Shown: positions 28,736 to 36,312 of the stretch, piece after piece
Position numbering within the stretch: position 1 is the stretch's first letter
Layout of the letters: every line of letters starts with the position of its first letter
Source: Paracoccaceae bacterium
GTDB lineage: Bacteria > Pseudomonadota > Alphaproteobacteria > Rhodobacterales > Rhodobacteraceae
Direction: 5' to 3'
Assembly (NCBI GenBank): GCA_026706985.1
Contig: JAPOXR010000060.1
Location: forward strand, 1 to 64,000
DNA length: 64,000 nucleotides
Translations under genes and position numbers: made by a program
The notes under the pieces: model-generated
The model's database searches: none
The model's input: only the letters and a program-made list of their open reading frames with translations
What the model was told of the DNA's origin: nothing

Positions 28736-29070
28736 GGCTGATCTCCTTCCACAAATCGAAGTGCGTTGTCCTCTCCGCTCACCCAATCGTGATGCGGCGA
28801 CAGGTTTCCTCTTGCGAGGCCCACCAACACCAAGAAAAAGCCACTGTTATCACCGTGGCGGCGCACCCGTTAGCTGATTCAGCAAGCAGGTGTCAAGCAA
28901 TCGTGGCTGATCGCATCCCCTTCTCCGGCATGATCCGTAGACGCCAATTCCGTGCGCTGGTTTTCGAAAGTCGTGTCGAACATCAATTCCGGTATGCGCG
29001 ATCCTTCCGGTTTGCGCAAAATGAAGATTGATGCGCTCAAGAGCGGAGGGCGAGCCGATGAGATGCCGGA
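28736..29070. other. intergenic between rpsD and the hip locus
   Basis: About 335 bases containing the rpsD promoter and leader. I see no coding sequence on either strand. The segment GTTAGCTGATTCAGCAAGCAG near 28869 has a faint tRNA D-arm look, but no acceptor or anticodon arm pairs with it, so it is not called. Confidence 0.4.
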
Positions 29071-30375
29071 TCAACTCAGTCTGGCAACCCTGAGTGTACG
29101 CTCGATTTGCGTAACATGTTCCTCATGAACTTTCGCCTGATCCGCAAACTCGGCCCACTGCTTCACGGTTTCGATGATCTCATCGACGATTGTTTTAATC
29201 CGACGCACTTTCAATCCGGAAAATTCTCCGAAAGCGATAAGGTCGCTTAACTCAAACCCGCCGCGTTTGCCGCCAAGGCTCATTTGATGCTGCGACGTCC
29301 AGGAACCCTGCGGGTTGTAGCTGTAGACTACGTCAAAGGCCGGTGAGAGCCGCCATTCACCCTCTTTATCCATCACAAATCCGATGTTCTTGACGTGATC
29401 GTCCTGATTGCGCGCAATGATATTGAACAATGTGCGGCGCACCTGCTGTTCAACATCTTCAACAGGAAGAGTGAGGGATTTAATGGCGTGAAGCGCCTGC
29501 TCATACGAATAAGCGCCCGCCATGTTGAAATCAAAATGCTGAAGCGCACACAAGGATTGATAATGCAGCTTGTCGCCCGCGTCGGTGCGGTCAAAACGCT
29601 TGGTCATGAAGTGCGCCCGACCGCCTTCTTCATGCAGACGGCATGGCATCATGATGATATCCGCCTTTTCCGCCATCAGATAATAGGCATATTCGATACG
29701 TCCATACCCCTTCGGATCAGCAAGTTCTTTATCCTTGTTTTCGTCCACGCCATCGAATTTCATGAGCCAATGCGTAAAGCCTTTGCCTGCTCCGATCCGG
29801 CCGGATCGAAATTCGCCTGTCTGTTCATTCCAGGCAAGGATGGCCTTTGCCCGTGCGCCACCGGCTGACGTGCCGACGCGCAATATATCCTCAATGTCCC
29901 GCGCATCATCCCCGCCCGTCAAGTGAACGGCGAGGATTTCACGGTCGCTTAAAATCCGGTTTGCCAAGGCGGCAAGGCGTTCCACTTCGACTGTTCGTGC
30001 TTTTGCGGGCGCGCCAGGTATTGCCGGTTTGTATTCAAGTGCACCCATGCCGCGTTTGCCGGTATAGCAGAGCCGTTCAACCGGATTGAAGCTCGCTTCG
30101 AGACGGTTCCGGCTCGCAAGCCAGACATTTATCAGGGCATTACCGAACTTGTCAGGCAGGCTGTCAGCCAGCATACCGGGCAACCCCTTGAACGTCTCCC
30201 GGTTTAACTCTGCAAAGTCATAGGGCGTTTTACGTAACGGCATTTGCAGGGGAGAGACTTCAATGCCGCTGGCCGCAAATTCAGGGGTGTACTGAAAGAT
30301 ACCGATTCCACGCTCCGCCACCCATGTCACAGCACCGATGCGCTGACCCCATAGTTCGACGCTGGCCGTTGTCAT
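29071..30375 (-). CDS. hipA: HipA-type serine/threonine kinase toxin
   Basis: 434-residue toxin of the HipA family. In E. coli HipA phosphorylates glutamyl-tRNA synthetase and triggers growth arrest. The kinase core has the catalytic Asp in RNQDDHVKN (D325, N330) and the metal-binding Asp in SPAFDVV (D348). GTSAGGARAK (168-177) corresponds to the autophosphorylation loop with Ser150 in E. coli HipA, here S170. All residues appear intact, so the toxin should be functional. It follows hipB by 15 bases, the conserved antitoxin-first order. Confidence 0.93.
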   Translation of the reverse strand: MTTASVELWGQRIGAVTWVAERGIGIFQYTPEFAASGIEVSPLQMPLRKTPYDFAELNRETFKGLPGMLADSLPDKFGNALINVWLASRNRLEASFNPVERLCYTGKRGMGALEYKPAIPGAPAKARTVEVERLAALANRILSDREILAVHLTGGDDARDIEDILRVGTSAGGARAKAILAWNEQTGEFRSGRIGAGKGFTHWLMKFDGVDENKDKELADPKGYGRIEYAYYLMAEKADIIMMPCRLHEEGGRAHFMTKRFDRTDAGDKLHYQSLCALQHFDFNMAGAYSYEQALHAIKSLTLPVEDVEQQVRRTLFNIIARNQDDHVKNIGFVMDKEGEWRLSPAFDVVYSYNPQGSWTSQHQMSLGGKRGGFELSDLIAFGEFSGLKVRRIKTIVDEIIETVKQWAEFADQAKVHEEHVTQIERTLRVARLS

Positions 30376-30390
30376 AAGGCTTCTATTCCA

Positions 30391-30750
30391 TCATCCTGCC
30401 TGATCTTCCCAGGTCCATTTTTTCTGATCCCGTTTTCTGGCGCGTGCGCGCCGGCGGGACGGTTGATTAGCCCTTTTCAATTCCTCAAGCGGACTTAGGC
30501 CGGGATCCGGCAATAGCGTTCCCAGATTGTGCGCAAGGTGCAGCGCTTTGAGGATGCGGATGAAACTATCGAGAGAGATGCCTTTTCCTTTCTGAACCAG
30601 TCGCGTGATGGTGCTGCGTGAGACACCCGCCTCGCGCGCAAGGCGGGCTTGAGTGACATTCTGTTTCAGGCGAATTTCTTCAATTCTTTCGCTGAGTGCG
30701 TTTTCAATAGCTTCGCTGGAAGCAAGGCTGAAATCAATTTTATGCACCAT
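30391..30750 (-). CDS. hipB: HipB-type antitoxin, XRE family
   Basis: 119-residue DNA-binding antitoxin. The helix-turn-helix lies at about residues 20-75 (EIRLKQNVTQARLAREAGVSR, then STITRLVQKGKGISLDSFIRIL), followed by a basic disordered tail rich in Arg. It would neutralise HipA and autoregulate the operon. AT-rich promoter DNA with inverted repeats lies directly upstream. Confidence 0.9.
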   Translation of the reverse strand: MVHKIDFSLASSEAIENALSERIEEIRLKQNVTQARLAREAGVSRSTITRLVQKGKGISLDSFIRILKALHLAHNLGTLLPDPGLSPLEELKRANQPSRRRARARKRDQKKWTWEDQAG

Positions 30751-31073
30751 ATCTCACTCATTAAATAGGTTTTTGCCTTTAATACAGCATATATCATTCA
30801 CTAAATTATATTCAAGATATATTTCATATAATACATGAAAAATGATGCATTATGTTTATTTTACACTTTAATGCAGCAAATTTCATTCTCTATCTACCAT
30901 CGATTCCGCGACTCCGGCCAAGAGTCCGTGAAAGAAGGTTCCCGTGAACCATCCCGTTGATCTGTTTTCCAAGATTGCGATCCATGACTTCATGACACTC
31001 CACAACCGATAGAAGCGTTGGAGCGGCACGGGCCTGTCGAGAAAGTCCACCTCTGCATCAATGCACATAGGCG
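30751..31073. promoter_or_regulatory. AT-rich hipBA promoter region with dyads
   Basis: The first 130 bases are far richer in A and T than the surroundings. Two dyads can be read: TTTCAT-ATAATAC-ATGAAA (30822-30840), and TATATC (30790-30795) with GATATA (30816-30821). Both are plausible HipB operators and lie where the hipBA promoter should be. A 61-codon frame at 30883-31068 (minus strand) follows the HTH antitoxin stop, but its composition is not convincing. Confidence 0.45.
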
Positions 31074-31352
31074 TCAGGCGACTTCCTCCGCCACCATGTC
31101 CGGATTGCGGGCAATCACCTTGACATAGGCGATGGCAAAGTCCGGCGGCGTTGACCTTGCCTGTTCCCAGTCCCGCAGCGTTCCCCGCGGCACGCAGAAT
31201 CGGCGCGCAAATTCAGTCTGCGACAAACCCAATCCGGTTCTTGTCCTACGGATCAGGCGTGCCTTCCAAGCGCGGTCCATCGCCCTAGGCGTTGCATCGA
31301 AATCCTCCGGGTCGGCCGGATCAGCTTTCAGTGCGGTAAGCTCTTTCCTCAC
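31074..31352 (-). CDS. HTH antitoxin partner of a BrnT-like toxin
   Basis: 92-residue protein. The C-terminal half is a Cro/C1-type helix-turn-helix (RTGLGLSQTEFARRFCVPRGTLRDWEQARSTPPDFAI). The N-terminus is charged, with PADPEDFDATPRAMDRAWKARL resembling the N-terminal part of antitoxins paired with BrnT. It overlaps the toxin gene by four bases, the usual toxin-first BrnTA layout. BrnA antitoxins are typically ribbon-helix-helix; here an XRE-like protein fills the place, as seen in several alphaproteobacterial loci. It appears intact while its toxin does not. Confidence 0.85.
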   Translation of the reverse strand: MRKELTALKADPADPEDFDATPRAMDRAWKARLIRRTRTGLGLSQTEFARRFCVPRGTLRDWEQARSTPPDFAIAYVKVIARNPDMVAEEVA

Positions 31353-31599
31353 CCCTGTTGCTCCTTCTTACCGATATAGAACTGGGGTAAACCTCCCCGC
31401 CAAGTGAACACACCGGTAAACAATTTCTCACCGACTGTGCCGATGACCTTGAACCTCTCCTCTCCGTCCTGTTTCCGGATCGAAGGGATGATCAGGTATT
31501 CGACATCTCCGAAAATCCTGTGCCCGAACGCCAAAGGCAGCCCGTGTTTTTCCGGTTGATGTCATCCTTGACAGGGTCAAACCCATCGTTCATAGACAT
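31349..31599 (-). pseudogene. BrnT-family toxin gene, frameshifted
   Basis: BrnT toxins are small RelE-like ribonucleases. The C-terminal part reads GDVEYLIIPSIRKQDGEERF, KVIGTVGEKLFTGVFTWRG and ends FYIGKKEQQG. The N-terminal part reads MSMNDGFDPVKDDINRK from an ATG at 31599 in another frame. The two join as DDINRK|KHGLPLAFGHRIFGD, the normal BrnT pattern, if one base is added in the run of five T (plus strand, 31547-31551). As given, the frames are out of register, so the toxin is broken, unless the base call is wrong or slippage occurs. Direct repeats of CTGGATTTC upstream (31607-31615 and 31632-31640) may be operator half-sites. Confidence 0.8.
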
Positions 31600-31974
31600 T
31601 CATATACTGGATTTCCGTATAATTGGAAAACCTGGATTTCAACCCGGCCTACCCTGCCCTCCGTGAACTGGTTGTGGCATGATCGTGCAGTTTTGGGGGT
31701 ATTTGTAGCTGCATCGAATCCTCGACGCATGCCCTCCAACGTCACCCCTCGTCTCGGGGACCTATCGTCTCCGCCCTGTGATCACTTGCCTCACAGGCAA
31801 TCCACACCGATTTTTTCCTGGACACTTTCTGTTGCCGACGCCCGGGCGGCGGCAAATCACTTGGATATTGTATGGTGGCCAAAGGCGTTTCCAGCGGCGC
31901 TGTTCTTGAAGTCCGGACTTTCTGCCGATACGCGTTTGGAAATACCGCCCCTAACCTGCAATGTGAACTTCGGC
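31600..31974. other. intergenic, regulatory repeats near brnT
   Basis: The left part holds two direct copies of CTGGATTTC 25 bases apart and a weak minus-strand promoter-like pair (TTGAAA near 31638-31643, TATACG 15 bases away). The rest, up to the DUF1489 gene, has an open plus-strand frame from 31663, but its composition does not look like protein and nothing matches known N-termini. Confidence 0.4.
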
Positions 31975-32409
31975 ATGGCTGATGCTTATGTGAATTTGGT
32001 CAAGCTCTGTGTGGGCGCTGAATCCGTTGAGTCTCTGCAGCGATGGCAGGATGAGCGCATTGCGGCGGGTGTCTGGACACGGCCCGAACACGTCACCCGA
32101 ATGCGCCCGAAACGTGCGGCTGAGATACTGAACGGAGGGTCGCTCTACTGGGTGATCCATGGTCTGATCCTTGCACGGCAACGCATAGTCGGCCTGGAAC
32201 CGCGGCTGGGCGGGGACAACATCACGCGTTGCGCAATCGTCATGGATAGAAGAATTGTCCGGACCGCAGCGGTGCCGAGGCGGCCATTTCAGGGATGGCG
32301 CTATCTTCCGCTGAATTCCAGCCCGCCTGATCTGACATCCGGCACCGCGCGTGACGATGCCCTGCCCGAAAAAGTCGCCAACGAACTTGCCTGGATCGGC
32401 GTTATTTGA
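31975..32409 (+). CDS. DUF1489 family protein
   Basis: 144-residue protein conserved in alphaproteobacteria. It reads MADAYVNLVKLCVGAESVESL, then PEHVTRMRPKRAAEILNGGSLYW, then VIHGLILARQRIVGLE and RRPFQGWRYLPLNSSPPDL. These are the conserved blocks of DUF1489. Function is unknown to me; the family is small, soluble and mostly alphaproteobacterial. The start is the ATG at 31975; a longer frame to 31663 lacks family resemblance. Its last 8 bases overlap the convergent end of hisG. Confidence 0.88.
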   Translation: MADAYVNLVKLCVGAESVESLQRWQDERIAAGVWTRPEHVTRMRPKRAAEILNGGSLYWVIHGLILARQRIVGLEPRLGGDNITRCAIVMDRRIVRTAAVPRRPFQGWRYLPLNSSPPDLTSGTARDDALPEKVANELAWIGVI

Positions 32410-33097
32410 ACGCCGCTCGGGCCCTCCGGATAAACCGCTTGACCGCATCCTGGCTGTTTTCGGGAATCTCGGCTGCCGACAGAAACAATGCCGCCTCAGA
32501 CTGAAGAATCGTTCCGCCGGGCAGTTTTTTGAGCCCGTTGGCATCGAGCGTGCGACCGGTTGAGACAAGGTCGGCTATCGCCTCGGCATTGTTGTTCGCG
32601 ACAGTGCCCTCGGTGGCGCCCCGGCTGAAAACCAACTGGTAGTCGGCGACCCCGTTGCGGCTTAGAAATCCGCGGGCAAGCTGCGGATATTTGGTGGCGA
32701 TGCGCAGCCGCCTGCCATGGTGTCTGCGGAACCGCGCCGCAATGGCATCCAGATCATCCACCGACTCGGCGTCAATCCAGAATTTCGGCACGCAGATTGC
32801 CAAGTCAGCATGACCGAATCCAAGCGGCGCGATTTCGGTCACATGCCGACGCCATTCCGGCATACGTTCGCGCAGGACATCCATTCCGGTAATCGCGAGA
32901 TGGAGATTTCCACGTTCAAGCTCGACTGGAATCTCGCTGGCTGAGAGAAACAGAAGTTCCGCCTCCAGCGCACCGGTCAGTGAACCGGAATAGCGGCGAT
33001 CTGAATCTGATTTGACAATTTCGATGCCATGGCCGGCAAGCCAGGATGCCGATTGCTCCGCCAGCCTTCCCTTTGATGGAATCGCAAAACTCAGCAT
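32402..33097 (-). CDS. hisG: HisG, ATP phosphoribosyltransferase, short form
   Basis: 231-residue enzyme of the first step of histidine synthesis (ATP + PRPP to phosphoribosyl-ATP). Short HisG lacks the C-terminal regulatory domain and needs HisZ, encoded just upstream. The landmarks are FAIPSKGRLAEQSASWL, LHLAITGMDVLRE, IATKYPQLARGFL and the PRPP loop region ATEGTVANNNAEAI (the usual order of these residues varies slightly). It starts inside the end of hisZ, overlapping by 7 bases. ATG at 33097 fits the family N-terminus. Confidence 0.95.
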   Translation of the reverse strand: MLSFAIPSKGRLAEQSASWLAGHGIEIVKSDSDRRYSGSLTGALEAELLFLSASEIPVELERGNLHLAITGMDVLRERMPEWRRHVTEIAPLGFGHADLAICVPKFWIDAESVDDLDAIAARFRRHHGRRLRIATKYPQLARGFLSRNGVADYQLVFSRGATEGTVANNNAEAIADLVSTGRTLDANGLKKLPGGTILQSEAALFLSAAEIPENSQDAVKRFIRRARAAFK

Positions 33098-34188
33098 CCG
33101 GCACCTGCCTTTGCCAGTGATGCGGTCAATTCCGGGCGCACGACACCGCCCACGGCCGGACACCACCTGCCGTCCCCGAGTTCGCGTGTCAGCATGTCAT
33201 AACGGCCGCCAAGCGCCACCGGTAGTTCATCCCCGCTGCGGAAAAAGCCGAACACAAAGCCATCATAATATTCGAGACTGGTGCGGCCATAGCTGGCTTC
33301 AAACCAGAGCCCGGCCGCCTCGATGCCCCGTTTAGCCAGCTCATCCAATCTTGCCTCGAAGCGGTCCACCGCGCTGCCAATGTGGCCGTGCCGGTCGGCA
33401 ATTCCGCGAAGCCGCACAAGAACGTCCTCCGACCTGCCTTTCAGCAGCAGAATGTCCTCTATGGCTGCGATTTCCTCGGCACTGATCGGCGGCAGGTGTT
33501 CGTCTTCGGCGATGCGGCGGATTCTCGCCGCAACTTCAGCAATTGAGCGCGTGCCAATCACTGGTCCGGCATCGCGGATGCGGTCCTCAAGGTCATCAGG
33601 ATCAATTTTCGGCCAACGTGCTGTGGCTGTCTGCGAACTGAATTGCTCCAACAGGCTGCGGAATCTTTCCGGCCTCCAGAGATGCCGCTTGAGAGCTTCT
33701 TTCCGTCCCGCATCCGTCCGCAGGCCGTCTATCGCGGCGATCAGTATTCCGAGATCGCCGGTGGCGGAGGTGAGGTCAAGCCCGGACAGGGCATTGTGAA
33801 AAATCGAATAAAGCCCGGCATCGGCGGCAGCGCTGTCAGCTCCACCGAAAACCTCGTAACCAACCTGCAGGTTTTCGCGGGCACGGTCGGAACCCGGCCA
33901 TTGTTTTCTGAAAACAGGTCCGCAATAGGTGTAAGCGGCAGCGGCGGCATGGCGCTCCATGTGGAATTTGACCAAAGGCACGGTGAAGTCAGGCCGCAGC
34001 ATGAGTTCCCCCTGAACCGAATCCGCGGTGACATAGCTGCGGCTGCGGATATCCTCGCCATAGAGATCCAGCAGGATGTCGGCCGGCTGCAGGATTTCGG
34101 TATTGAACAGCTCCGCACCCTGCGACCGGAAGAACCCCTGCAGCCGCCCGGCTTCACTCTCCGCCGCTTCCCTGGAGACAGGGTCCAT
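33091..34188 (-). CDS. hisZ: HisZ, regulatory subunit of ATP phosphoribosyltransferase
   Basis: 365-residue protein homologous to class II histidyl-tRNA synthetase catalytic cores but without aminoacylation activity; it forms an octamer with short HisG and gives histidine feedback inhibition. Residues YVTADSVQGELMLRPDFTVPLVKFHM and the later EYYDGFVFGFFRSGDELPVALGGRYD show the class II fold. The frame extends to 34275, which would overlap hisS; the ATG at 34188 is 5 bases after the hisS stop and has GAGGGT ahead. Confidence 0.92.
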   Translation of the reverse strand: MDPVSREAAESEAGRLQGFFRSQGAELFNTEILQPADILLDLYGEDIRSRSYVTADSVQGELMLRPDFTVPLVKFHMERHAAAAAYTYCGPVFRKQWPGSDRARENLQVGYEVFGGADSAAADAGLYSIFHNALSGLDLTSATGDLGILIAAIDGLRTDAGRKEALKRHLWRPERFRSLLEQFSSQTATARWPKIDPDDLEDRIRDAGPVIGTRSIAEVAARIRRIAEDEHLPPISAEEIAAIEDILLLKGRSEDVLVRLRGIADRHGHIGSAVDRFEARLDELAKRGIEAAGLWFEASYGRTSLEYYDGFVFGFFRSGDELPVALGGRYDMLTRELGDGRWCPAVGGVVRPELTASLAKAGAGC

Positions 34189-34193
34189 TACCC

Positions 34194-35687
34194 TCAGCCC
34201 TGCGTCAGCAGTCGCCGGACCTGCTCCACCAATTGGCTCCGGGGAACGGCGAGTTGCGATGGGCGGGCCTTCCATTCCTCATGCGAAGCGCCCTCGGCCA
34301 ATTTGCGACCGAGCAGGAGGTCCTTGAGTTGCACAACCCCCTGCTCACGTTCCTGCGATCCCGCAATGACGGCAACCGGGGCATTGCGCTGATCGGCATA
34401 TTTCATCTGCCTGCCGATATTCCGGGCGTTTCCAAGAAAGACTTCGGCACGGATCCCGGCCGCCCGGAGTTCTGCCGCCATCAGCTGGTATTCCGGCATT
34501 TGGTCGCGGTCCATGACGGTCACAATGACCGGTCCCGCAGCGTCCAGGTTCGGCTGTCTTGCCTTGAGCGCCGCCAGCAGACGGTCGATGCCGATGGAAA
34601 TCCCGGTCGCAGGCACATCCTGCCCGGTGAATCTTCGGACCAGCCCGTCATAGCGGCCACCGCCGGCGATCGATCCGAATTGCTGCGACCGACCCTTGGC
34701 ATCCGTCACCGTGAACAACAGCTCGGCCTCGATGACGGGTCCGGTGTAATAGGCCAGCCCGCGCACAACTGAAGGATCCACCACACAGCCGGATGCAGCG
34801 CCATGCGCCGATACCAGCTGCATCATTTCACTGAGTTCGGCGACACCGTCGGCCCCGGATCCGGTGCCACCCACCAGATCCTCAAGGCAGCTCAATGTCT
34901 TACCCGCATCCGCAACGCCGGACGCCAGAAATTGCATTACAACATCCAACTGCACGCCGGTAAGGCCGGCTCCCTTGGTGAAATCGCCGCTTGCATCCTT
35001 CCGCCCCTTGCCGAGGAGAAGCCTCACGCCTTCCGGTCCCAGCCTATCGAGCTTATCCATGGCGCGCAGCACGGTTCCGCGCATCTCCGCACCCGCCTCC
35101 GGATTGTCAGGATCAAGGATTCCCGCTGCTTGCAGAACGCCGTCAAGAATTTTCCGGTTATTGATTCGGATGCGATACTCAGGCTGCGGTATTCCGACCG
35201 CATCGAGGACAGTCGCCGTCAAAATGCAGAGTTCAGCATCCGCCGCCATCGACGAGGTCCCGACCGTATCCGCATCACATTGATAAAATTGCCGGAAGCG
35301 GCCGACACCGGGTTTTTCGTTACGCCAAACCGGGCCGATCGCGTAACGCCGGTAAGGCAGGGGAAGCGTGTTTCGGTATTGCGCCGCGACCCGAGCGAGC
35401 GGGGCCGTCAGATCGTAACGCAATGCAATCCAGTCGCCGTCATCACGCCATGCGAAAACGCCCTCATTCGGGCGGTCGGTATCGGGCAGAAACTTTCCCA
35501 GCGCATCCAGTGTCTCAACCGCCGGAGTCTCCAACGGATCAAATCCATACAATTCGAAGACCTCGGAAATCCGCGCAATCGTCTCCCGCCGCGCCGTTAG
35601 ATCGGCACCGAAAGAATCATGAAATCCCTTTGGATTTTCGGCTCTTGGTCGATTTTTTCTCAAGGAACTGCCTGCGGATTTTTTCAC
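34194..35687 (-). CDS. hisS: HisS, histidyl-tRNA synthetase
   Basis: 497-residue class II synthetase of the alphaproteobacterial type. Motif 2 is in [28 protein letters not shown]; the histidine-binding motif is in [16 protein letters not shown]; motif 3 is in [15 protein letters not shown]; and the anticodon-binding domain lies at the C-terminus ([17 protein letters not shown]). The N-terminus is longer than in E. coli HisS. The order hisS-hisZ-hisG is common in Rhodobacterales. No other his genes lie nearby. Confidence 0.95.
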   Translation of the reverse strand: MKKSAGSSLRKNRPRAENPKGFHDSFGADLTARRETIARISEVFELYGFDPLETPAVETLDALGKFLPDTDRPNEGVFAWRDDGDWIALRYDLTAPLARVAAQYRNTLPLPYRRYAIGPVWRNEKPGVGRFRQFYQCDADTVGTSSMAADAELCILTATVLDAVGIPQPEYRIRINNRKILDGVLQAAGILDPDNPEAGAEMRGTVLRAMDKLDRLGPEGVRLLLGKGRKDASGDFTKGAGLTGVQLDVVMQFLASGVADAGKTLSCLEDLVGGTGSGADGVAELSEMMQLVSAHGAASGCVVDPSVVRGLAYYTGPVIEAELLFTVTDAKGRSQQFGSIAGGGRYDGLVRRFTGQDVPATGISIGIDRLLAALKARQPNLDAAGPVIVTVMDRDQMPEYQLMAAELRAAGIRAEVFLGNARNIGRQMKYADQRNAPVAVIAGSQEREQGVVQLKDLLLGRKLAEGASHEEWKARPSQLAVPRSQLVEQVRRLLTQG

Positions 35688-36009
35688 GGAGGGTCGTTCG
35701 CCGCCTTCTAGCGGTTGCCATCAATTGCAGCAATCCCTTGTACCATATCACCGCATATGAGACCCGCGCCTCACTCTGTTCTCACCCGCATCCCCAGCAT
35801 AAAGCAAGGGCCACTCCGAAGAGCGGCCCTTGAACCGACAGCACGCTGCCGGCGGATAATACAAAGCATAATGACTCAGCTTGAACCGTAGTTCAAGATG
35901 TGTAGCCCTTCCCGAATTTGCACAGAAGAACGGAACTGCTCACCGGCTGTCGCCAGTACCTGCCGGGGACCAGCGGGTACTGATGTGCAATTGTGAAAGG
36001 TTTGGTTGG
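35688..36009. other. intergenic with two hairpins
   Basis: Contains the hisS promoter region and two inverted repeats (35805-35832, listed separately, and CTTGAAC-CGTA-GTTCAAG at 35880-35897, a perfect seven-base-pair stem with a four-base loop). I see no intact coding sequence. Confidence 0.5.
35805..35832 (-). terminator. UUCG-loop hairpin, likely terminator
   Basis: On the minus strand CAAGGGCC-GCTC-TTCG-GAGT-GGCCCTTG folds into an eight-base-pair stem, one mismatch, three more pairs and a UUCG loop closed by C-G. CTTTATG follows, a short T-rich tail. It would end a minus-strand transcript coming from the small broken gene at 36010-36231 or from dnaE. Confidence 0.6.
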
Positions 36010-36231
36010 TTACAGGATAGCGATGGTACCAATGATCAGGGATTTCATGGCGGTCGCTACGCCAATGTTCCATTGGACGTTTGCCTTGTCACGCTTGGCG
36101 ACGCCCGTATTCATCGCTGCCATTTCGACCCACAGCCGGTCCAGAGACCTTTCTTCGTTTGCCTGGTGCGTGTTCGTGGGTTGCTACAGCACAGCGAATT
36201 GGTGATTGTCCAACAGCTCGCTCTTGGCCAT
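36010..36231 (-). pseudogene. small membrane protein gene with in-frame TAG
   Basis: A 73-codon frame starting at ATG 36231 (AGGGT five bases ahead) is interrupted once, by TAG at 36184-36186 after 15 codons. On both sides the sequence is protein-like: MAKSELLDNHQFAVL, then after the stop QPTNTHQANEERSLDRLWVE, a short basic stretch, and a C-terminal hydrophobic helix (SLIIGTIAIL). The layout of a soluble helix followed by one membrane segment fits small coiled-coil membrane proteins. It could be a nonsense-mutated gene, a sequencing error, or two pieces where translation restarts at an internal ATG near 36120. I do not recognise the family. Confidence 0.5.
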
Positions 36232-36312
36232 GGTTACCCTTCTGTCATGCATCAACAATACCTGATTGCACACATATGAAACTCTGAGACTATGACCGGT
36301 GTGCCCGTCCGG

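Noticed and set aside
28860..28900. D-arm-like GTTAGCTGATTCAGC
   Set aside because: No complete cloverleaf can be formed.
4452..29058. Shared GCGAGCCGATGA near 4455 and 29050, possible attachment repeat
   Set aside because: Only 12 bases, different flanks, and not at the edges of one definable element.
30883..31068. 61-codon minus-strand frame after the HTH antitoxin
   Set aside because: Starts five bases after the antitoxin stop, but has no ribosome site of note and no recognisable pattern; kept only as a note.
31663..31974. N-terminal extension of the DUF1489 protein
   Set aside because: The added residues do not resemble the family, which starts at or near the ATG at 31975.
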